Assembly (NCBI RefSeq): GCF_022601875.1 | Contig: NZ_JAKVIP010000010.1 | Coordinates: forward strand, 62,001-126,000 | Direction: 5' to 3' | DNA from: Chryseobacterium sp. SSA4.19 | Lineage (GTDB): Bacteria > Bacteroidota > Bacteroidia > Flavobacteriales > Weeksellaceae | Length of the DNA: 64,000 bases | In this document: positions 59,100 through 64,000 of the stretch, piece after piece | Numbering within the stretch: the first letter of the stretch is position 1 | Layout: the number at the start of each line of letters is the position of its first letter | Notes under the pieces: model-generated | What the model saw: the letters and a program-made list of their open reading frames with translations, nothing else | Told to the model about the DNA's origin: nothing | Databases searched by the model: none | Made by a program: the position numbers and the translations under genes

Positions 59100-60635
59100 A
59101 TGTATGATATTATCATTATAGGAAGCGGGGCAGGAGGTGCTACCATGGCCTATAAGCTTGCTGACAGCGGAAAAAAAATCTTAATAATAGAAAGAGGGGA
59201 TTATGTTCCGGTAGAAAAAGAAAATTGGGATTCTGCAGAAGTATTTCAGAAAAACAGGTACACGACCACTGATCTGTGGCTTGATAAGCACGGAAAAACA
59301 TTCAGGCCTGGAATGCATTACAATGTCGGCGGGAATACAAAATTTTATGGAGCTGCCTTATTCAGGCTAAGAGAAGAGGACTTTAAAGAAATACAGCATT
59401 ACGGAGGCAGTTCTCCGGCCTGGCCGATCCAATATGAAGATCTGAAAGCGTATTATCTGGAAGCTGAAGAACTTTTTTATGTTCATGGAAAAAGAGGATC
59501 AGATCCTACGGAGCCACCGGCATCAGAACCTTATCCGTATGATGCATTGCCTCACGAACCAAGGATTCAGGAAATTTTTGATGAGCTTACCCAATATGGC
59601 CTGCAGCCTTTTGAATTACCCATCGGTGTTAACTTCACTCCGCATCCCGCAATCAATGCGCCGTATATCTTAGACCGTTTTGACGGCTTTCCGGATGCTG
59701 CTGAACGAAAAGGCGATGCTCATCTGTGTTCATTATCCAAAGCACTGGAATATCCTAATGTTGAGCTTCTGGTCAACACCAAAGTGCTGAAGCTGAATAC
59801 TGATGATGAAGGGAAAAGGATATCAGAAGTGATCGTGGAGCAAAACGGAGAAACAAAAATGTTTGCGGCAGATTATATCGTGCTTTCAGCAGGCGCGATT
59901 AATTCGGCTGCCTTATTATTGCAGAGCAAAAATGAAAAATTTCCTACCGGGCTGGCCAATTCATCCGATCAGGTAGGTAGAAATTATATGTTTCACCAGA
60001 ATACAGCTCTCGTGGCTTTGTACACCGAACCCAATTATACCAAATTCGGGAAAACCTTTGGTATCAATGATTTTTACCATGCCGGTAGGGGATATGAATT
60101 TCCTTTAGGGCACATCCAGATGCTTGGGAAATCGGACGAACACCAGATCAGAGCAGACAGCCCGGTTCCGGCACCCGGTTTTACCTTTGAGCTGATGGCA
60201 AAGCATGCCGTAGATTTCTGGCTGACCTCCGAAGATCTTCCGGATCCTGAAAACAGGGTAACCGTAGAAGAGAACGGGCAGATCAGGATAAGCTATACCC
60301 CGAATAACCAAAAAGGGCATGAACTGCTGAAAGATGAGCTTACCAAAGCACTCAGGGCTTCCGGAAAATTCAATTCATTTTTCTTTAAAGGAATTTATTT
60401 CAGTAAAGGAATGGATATTGCGTCACCTGCACACCAGAACGGAACAGCCAGAATGGGCACAGATCCTGGCACTTCAGTGGTAGATACTTATTGTAAAGCC
60501 CACGACCTTGAGAATCTGTATATCGTTGACGGCAGTTTCTTTGTATCCAGCGGAGCTGTAAATCCTGCCCTTACCATCATAGCCATAGCGCTCAGAGTGG
60601 GTGAACATCTTAAAAAGAATGTTTTGTCTTCATGA
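59100..60635 (+). CDS. GMC-family FAD-dependent oxidoreductase
   Basis: 511 residues. FAD-binding DIIIIGSGAGGATMAYKLAD (about 3-22) and ILIIERGD lie at the N-terminus, then FRPGMHYNVGGNTKFYGAAL (the family signature around residue 72) and the C-terminal catalytic region SPAHQNGTARMGTDPGTSVV with a conserved His (about 443) and DGSFFVSSGAVNPALTI. GMC enzymes oxidise alcohol groups, often of sugars or sterols; the substrate is not shown. It overlaps the next MFS gene by 4 bases, so they are one operon and the carrier may import its substrate. Confidence 0.92.
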   Translation: MYDIIIIGSGAGGATMAYKLADSGKKILIIERGDYVPVEKENWDSAEVFQKNRYTTTDLWLDKHGKTFRPGMHYNVGGNTKFYGAALFRLREEDFKEIQHYGGSSPAWPIQYEDLKAYYLEAEELFYVHGKRGSDPTEPPASEPYPYDALPHEPRIQEIFDELTQYGLQPFELPIGVNFTPHPAINAPYILDRFDGFPDAAERKGDAHLCSLSKALEYPNVELLVNTKVLKLNTDDEGKRISEVIVEQNGETKMFAADYIVLSAGAINSAALLLQSKNEKFPTGLANSSDQVGRNYMFHQNTALVALYTEPNYTKFGKTFGINDFYHAGRGYEFPLGHIQMLGKSDEHQIRADSPVPAPGFTFELMAKHAVDFWLTSEDLPDPENRVTVEENGQIRISYTPNNQKGHELLKDELTKALRASGKFNSFFFKGIYFSKGMDIASPAHQNGTARMGTDPGTSVVDTYCKAHDLENLYIVDGSFFVSSGAVNPALTIIAIALRVGEHLKKNVLSS

Positions 60636-61798
60636 ATTCGGCCGTCGCAAAAACAGGGATGGTATTTTTACTAGCCTTCCTGACCGGAGTTAATTTTGTA
60701 GTTTTTCCGGCATTGGGAGCCGCTTTCACGGATCCTTCGGTTTTTGCGCTCTCGTCATCACAGTTCGGAGCGCTGTTTTTACCGCAGGTGATATGTATTA
60801 TCATTTCATGTCTTGCAGCTCCCTTTCTGGTCAATAGGATGGGTCCGAAGATTATACTAACGATCGGAGTTGCCTTGATGCTTTTGTCTACAGGAAGTCT
60901 CTGGGGGTCGCAGTTTTTTATCAATGACAAATCTCTGATATTTCCGGTTCTTATGGTGCTGGTCGCTTGTACGGGATCCGGTTTTGGACTTTCCATTACA
61001 ACCCTGAATCCTCTGGCAGCGAGTTTATTTAAAAACAACCCGTCATCTGCTATTCTGATCCTTCAGTTTCTGGTTGGGCTGGGAACTTCTGCTTCACCTC
61101 TGATGATGAGCCTTGCCGGGAATGTACACAACTGGATGATGGTTCCCGGAATTATTTTTATAGCCGTTGGCGCGAGCTTTATTCTCTTTTTATTTGTCAG
61201 GCTTGAAAAAGGGACATTTTTTGAACTGCCCGGTCATTTCAGTATTCCTTCCAGGCTTTGGGTCTTCTTTGGAATAATCATTCTATATGGCTGTATTGAA
61301 GGAACTTTCGGAAGCTTCGGCACCGTTATCCTTAAAAATAAAGGACTCACCAATTCCGATGCCAGTTTAGGACTTTCTTTATTATGGGGCGGTATTGCTG
61401 TAAACCGTTTACTGTTTGGGATTTTTGCAAAGAAATACAATCTGTCTTATATATTCCTGCTGTCGCCGTTATTGGTTGGGGGAGGCATTCTATGGTTAAT
61501 GGGTTCATCGGGAGCTCAAACGGTTCTTCTGCTAATGTCATTCATCGGTTTTTGTATGGGAAGTATGTTTCCTGGCACGATTGGTTGGGGAACGGTTGAA
61601 TTCCCATCGCTTTCGGTCATGGTTTCCGGATTAATGATGGCTGCCAACCAGATTGGAACAGGAACGGTGACTCATGTTTTGGGAGATTTTGAAGACCGGA
61701 CTTCTTTGATTCTTAAAGTTCTTGTAGCTTTTACCCTGATTATCTGCGCAGGACTTTTCCTGTTGAAGAAAAACTCCAAAATCAAAGAAGCATTCTGA
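60632..61798 (+). CDS. MFS transporter, sugar-carrier-like
   Basis: 388 residues with about 12 spans. FLTGVNFVVFPALGAAFTDP near the N-terminus, CLAAPFLVNRMGPKIILTIG (loop 2-3 motif) and GSGFGLSITTLNPLAASLF resemble the FucP/YbjJ sort of MFS carriers. Substrate unknown; linked to the GMC oxidoreductase by the 4-base overlap. The pirin gene follows after 108 bases, with its own promoter box. Confidence 0.87.
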   Translation: MNSAVAKTGMVFLLAFLTGVNFVVFPALGAAFTDPSVFALSSSQFGALFLPQVICIIISCLAAPFLVNRMGPKIILTIGVALMLLSTGSLWGSQFFINDKSLIFPVLMVLVACTGSGFGLSITTLNPLAASLFKNNPSSAILILQFLVGLGTSASPLMMSLAGNVHNWMMVPGIIFIAVGASFILFLFVRLEKGTFFELPGHFSIPSRLWVFFGIIILYGCIEGTFGSFGTVILKNKGLTNSDASLGLSLLWGGIAVNRLLFGIFAKKYNLSYIFLLSPLLVGGGILWLMGSSGAQTVLLLMSFIGFCMGSMFPGTIGWGTVEFPSLSVMVSGLMMAANQIGTGTVTHVLGDFEDRTSLILKVLVAFTLIICAGLFLLKKNSKIKEAF

Positions 61799-61878
61799 AT
61801 TGAAAATTCATATCATAACTATGAAAATCCCCTCATCCTTTCTTATCTTACGTCAATATTCCGAAAACAGCGATGCAT

Positions 61879-61886
61879 TACATTTG
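61879..61886 (+). promoter_or_regulatory. -7 box for the pirin gene
   Basis: TACATTTG, 20 bases before the ATG at 61907; -33 not clear. Confidence 0.45.
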
Positions 61887-61906
61887 TAGTATAAATAAAT
61901 AACAAT

Positions 61907-62635
61907 ATGAAAACAGTATATCACAAAGCCGATTCGAGAGGTCATGCTGATCACGGATGGTTAAACAGTTACCACACCTTTAGTTTTGCCAATTACCAGA
62001 ATAGGGAAAGAAGCAACTTCGGGGTATTAAGGGTGCTGAATGATGATACCGTTTCCCAGGGAATGGGTTTTGGGACACATCCGCACAGGGATATGGAAAT
62101 TATCTCTATTCCTCTTGAAGGTGATCTTGAACATAAAGATTCTATGGGAACCACAGCGGTTATTAAAAAAGGGGAAATTCAGGTGATGAGTGCCGGCACG
62201 GGCGTGATGCACAGTGAGTATAATAAAAATAAAGGTGAATCGGTAAAATTTCTTCAGATCTGGGTATTTCCGAGAGAAACTGGAGTTGAACCGAGATATG
62301 ATCAGAAAAGCATTAAAGAAGGCGAAAAGATCAACGGCTTCCAACAGATTCTGTCACCAAATAAAAATGATGACGGAGTATGGATTCATCAGGATGCCTG
62401 GTTTAATCTTGCCAACTTTACCAAAGGAAACGGCAAAAACTACATGCTGAACAAAAAAGGAAACGGAGTCTATGCTTTTGTTTTAAAAGGAACTGCGAAG
62501 GTAGGTGACAGGATTTTAAATGAAAGAGATGGCCTGGGAATCTGGGACACGCAGAGCTTTAATATAGAAGCAGTGGAAGACACGGAAATTCTTCTCATGG
62601 AAGTGCCGATGGATTTACCGGCTTATTTACAATAA
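61907..62635 (+). CDS. Pirin-family bicupin protein (YhhW-like)
   Basis: 242 residues. The metal-binding His/Glu pattern is in FGTHPHRDMEIISIPLEG (about residues 56-73) and the paired MHSEYNKN (His about 101, Glu 103) with GEIQVMSAGTGV before it. Other marks: SYHTFSFANY (about 21-30) and SNFGVLRVLNDD. YhhW in E. coli is a quercetin 2,3-dioxygenase in vitro; the physiological role is unknown. It stands alone before the FMN-reductase gene. Confidence 0.92.
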   Translation: MKTVYHKADSRGHADHGWLNSYHTFSFANYQNRERSNFGVLRVLNDDTVSQGMGFGTHPHRDMEIISIPLEGDLEHKDSMGTTAVIKKGEIQVMSAGTGVMHSEYNKNKGESVKFLQIWVFPRETGVEPRYDQKSIKEGEKINGFQQILSPNKNDDGVWIHQDAWFNLANFTKGNGKNYMLNKKGNGVYAFVLKGTAKVGDRILNERDGLGIWDTQSFNIEAVEDTEILLMEVPMDLPAYLQ

Positions 62636-62649
62636 AACCGTTCCGCAAC

Positions 62650-62712
62650 TAAAAATTCCATCTCTGGAGGGATGCTGAAATTCAGGAAGAATTTTTGAAA
62701 AGAGTGGTAAAT
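62650..62712. repeat. Intergenic repeat, copy B
   Basis: Block order as in copy A (15688-15749): AAAAATTCCATCTCTGG, AGGGATGCTG, AT block, AGAGTGGTAAAT. The copies differ by several substitutions. Confidence 0.5.
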
Positions 62713-62826
62713 ATAATTTTAAAAATAACCAATTCTCGTTGAGCCAAATAATCTCTGCGAAATTAAAAATGCGAATTGTCAAAAATCTTTGTGACATTTG
62801 CGTCAAAATAAAAATATAAAATAATA

Positions 62827-63378
62827 ATGAAAATTTTAGCTATAGCAGGAAGCAATTCCGAAACATCTATCAATAAACAACTGGTTACCTATGCCGCTTC
62901 ACTGATTGAAAATGCAGACGTGGAGATCGTAGATATGAATAATTTTGAAATGCCGATCTATAAACATCAACGTGAAGTGGAAAGCGGAGTTCCTCAGGAA
63001 GCAACTGATCTTGCCGCAAAGATTGACGGTGCAGATATACTTTTAATTTCTTTATCCGAACACAACGGAACCTATTCTTCAGCCTTCAAAAATGTATTTG
63101 ACTGGACTTCAAGAATAAAAAACCGTGCAGTCTGGAACGAAGTACCGATGCTTTTAATGGCTACCGCACCCGGCGGAAGAGGCGGGCTTGGGGTTTTGGA
63201 AGCGGCAGCAAAACGTTTTCCTCTACACGGCGGAAATGTGGTGGATACCTTCTCATTGCCTTTCTTTAATGATAATTTTGATAAAGAGGCTCAGAAGATT
63301 TCAAATGAGGAAAAAGACAATGAATTAAAAGAAAAGATTCAGAAAATTTCTGCTATCGAGTCTATCCTTGAAAAATAG
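62827..63378 (+). CDS. NAD(P)H-dependent FMN reductase family protein
   Basis: 183 residues. Flavodoxin-like fold: AIAGSNSETSINKQL (about residues 5-19, phosphate loop), DILLISLSEHNGTYSSAFKN (about 70-89) with the following VFDWTSR, and LMATAPGGRGGLGVLEAA (about 112-129), which are the FMN-contacting loops of the SsuE/chromate-reductase-like group. It reduces flavin or quinone in the cytoplasm. It stands alone; no -7 box was clearly found. Confidence 0.9.
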   Translation: MKILAIAGSNSETSINKQLVTYAASLIENADVEIVDMNNFEMPIYKHQREVESGVPQEATDLAAKIDGADILLISLSEHNGTYSSAFKNVFDWTSRIKNRAVWNEVPMLLMATAPGGRGGLGVLEAAAKRFPLHGGNVVDTFSLPFFNDNFDKEAQKISNEEKDNELKEKIQKISAIESILEK

Positions 63379-63380
63379 AA

Positions 63381-63411
63381 TTTGAATATTCATTTTAAAT
63401 TACTATTTTTG
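63381..63411 (+). promoter_or_regulatory. Promoter of a small transcription unit
   Basis: TTTG (63381-63384) and TATTTTTG (63404-63411) with 19 bases between, a full consensus promoter, just after the FMN-reductase stop. Confidence 0.65.
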
Positions 63412-63425
63412 CAAAAAGAAAAAAG

Positions 63426-63500
63426 ATGAAAATTCAGGCCGCTTTTAAAGAATGTTTCTCCAAAAAAGGGAATGTTGTGGGCTCTGAAATTCTGAGATAA
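63426..63500 (+). CDS. 24-codon ORF in a promoter-terminator unit (leader peptide or small RNA)
   Basis: Translation starts MKIQAAFKECFSKKG and ends GSEILR; ATG 63426, TAA 63498-63500. A Lys-rich purine stretch precedes it and could act as ribosome site. The unit has its own promoter (63381-63411) and terminator (63508-63539), giving a predicted RNA of about 125 bases. It may encode a small peptide, be a non-coding RNA, or be a leader controlling the purM gene 100 bases further on. None can be decided from the sequence. Confidence 0.4.
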   Translation: MKIQAAFKECFSKKGNVVGSEILR

Positions 63501-63507
63501 AACAACG

Positions 63508-63539
63508 GCCGATAATCTACCAAGATTGTCGGCTTTTTT
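63508..63539 (+). terminator. Terminator of the small transcription unit
   Basis: 11-bp stem (63508-63518 with 63523-63533, one G-T pair), tetraloop ACCA, six T. Confidence 0.8.
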
Positions 63540-63608
63540 GTTTCTGAAATTTGAATAAAATAGTTAAAAAAGACAAAGGAATGATCAGGTATAAGATTAA
63601 GTCTGAAT

Positions 63609-63636
63609 CTGAAATCTACCATTTAATATCTAAATA
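63609..63636. repeat. Heptamer repeat before purM
   Basis: CTGAAAT, CTACCAT, TTAATAT, CTAAATA in register, ending four bases before the ATG at 63641. Confidence 0.55.
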
Positions 63637-63640
63637 AAAC

Positions 63641-64000
63641 ATGAGCAACACTTACAAATCAGCAGGCGTAGACAAAGAAGAAGGATACAAAACAGTTGAC
63701 AAGATTAAAAAAGCGGTTGGCGAAACCCATAATTCCAATGTATTGAATCATCTGGGGAGTTTTGGAGCATTCTATGAAATCGGAGGGTATAAAAATCCTG
63801 TTTTGGTTTCAGGAACTGATGGCGTAGGGACAAAGCTGAAAGTAGCGTTAGATTCAAAAAGATATGATTCTATCGGTGTTGATTGTTTTGCCATGTGTGC
63901 CAATGATATCCTTTGCCACGGGGCAAAGCCATTGTTTTTCTTAGACTATCTGGCTTGTGGAAAACTGGATTCTGAAATTGCCGCTGAAATTGTTTTAGGA
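63641..64000 (+). CDS. purM: Phosphoribosylformylglycinamidine cyclo-ligase, N-terminal part
   Basis: First 120 residues; runs off the right edge. PurM makes aminoimidazole ribotide from FGAM with ATP in purine synthesis. YKSAGVDKEEGYKTVDKIKK (about 5-24), LVSGTDGVGTKLKVALDSKR (about 55-74) and VDCFAMCANDILCHGAKPLF (about 80-99) are the family signatures, including the conserved ATP- and metal-binding region. It is preceded by a heptamer repeat and a small promoter-terminator unit. Confidence 0.96.
   Translation, partial: MSNTYKSAGVDKEEGYKTVDKIKKAVGETHNSNVLNHLGSFGAFYEIGGYKNPVLVSGTDGVGTKLKVALDSKRYDSIGVDCFAMCANDILCHGAKPLFFLDYLACGKLDSEIAAEIVLG

Noticed and set aside
62713..62826. Two near -7 boxes (AATCTTTG, GACATTTG) before the FMN-reductase gene
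   Set aside because: Both lack the TA of the consensus and have no -33 partner.
1..64000. tRNA, rRNA or CRISPR loci
   Set aside because: No cloverleaf-like TTCRA arms, rRNA text or regularly spaced direct repeats with unique spacers were seen; the heptamer tracts have no spacers.

Overview
The window reads as one chromosomal segment of a Bacteroidota bacterium, most likely Flavobacteriia of the Chryseobacterium type. Support comes from the SusC/SusD-type outer-membrane pair, the Bacteroidota -7 promoter box (TAnnTTTG) before many genes in place of the E. coli-type -10, weak or absent Shine-Dalgarno sequences, a DnaA gene beside a low-molecular-weight phosphatase and an RsmI-type methylase, and AT-rich intergenic DNA. 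The genus is inferred, not proved.

Layout. 1-9 kb: housekeeping genes (gcvT fragment, idi, a HAD phosphatase, serA-like dehydrogenase, mscL, nnr, an unusually long lgt with yidD, rarA). 9-16 kb: a DUF2339 membrane protein, pheA and a thioesterase on the minus strand, divergent from dnaA, a tyrosine phosphatase, an RsmI-type methylase and a small eRF1-domain-like protein. 16-19 kb: an ArsB-type pump and an MFS carrier. 19.5-24.2 kb: a TonB-dependent receptor divergent from a histidine kinase/response regulator pair; the DNA between them carries five GTTAA boxes in exact 10-bp phase. 24-33 kb: DUF4349, DUF2891 and Mpo1-like proteins, an AraC regulator with a TolC-HlyD-DHA2 efflux operon, a GC-rich palindromic repeat, and map. 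33.6-41.4 kb: a MoxR-like ATPase/vWA pair, an orphan AT-rich ParA-like ATPase, a methyltransferase, a membrane protein and metG.

41.7-58.9 kb is a starch/maltodextrin utilisation (Sus) locus: SusC and SusD import, a SusE-like binding lipoprotein, SusB (GH97 alpha-glucosidase), then further on a GH13 alpha-amylase, an NTF2-like protein and an SLC45-type sugar carrier. Set between susB and the amylase is a self-contained peptide-natural-product (RiPP) operon, 49.39-53.95 kb, with its own promoter and terminator. It encodes a Gly-rich precursor ending in three consecutive aromatic-X-X triplets, a radical SAM/SPASM maturase, two paralogous proteins with an oxygenase-like HxD...H pattern, and an exported two-DTG aspartic protease. 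This is the best candidate for a little-described system in the window.

59-64 kb: a GMC oxidoreductase with an overlapping MFS carrier, a pirin, an FMN reductase, a compact promoter-24-codon ORF-terminator unit, and the start of purM.

Across the window four genes have a -7 box so close to the start codon that the mRNA would be leaderless or nearly so. Several intergenic regions carry heptamer repeats of the form CTNNNAT.
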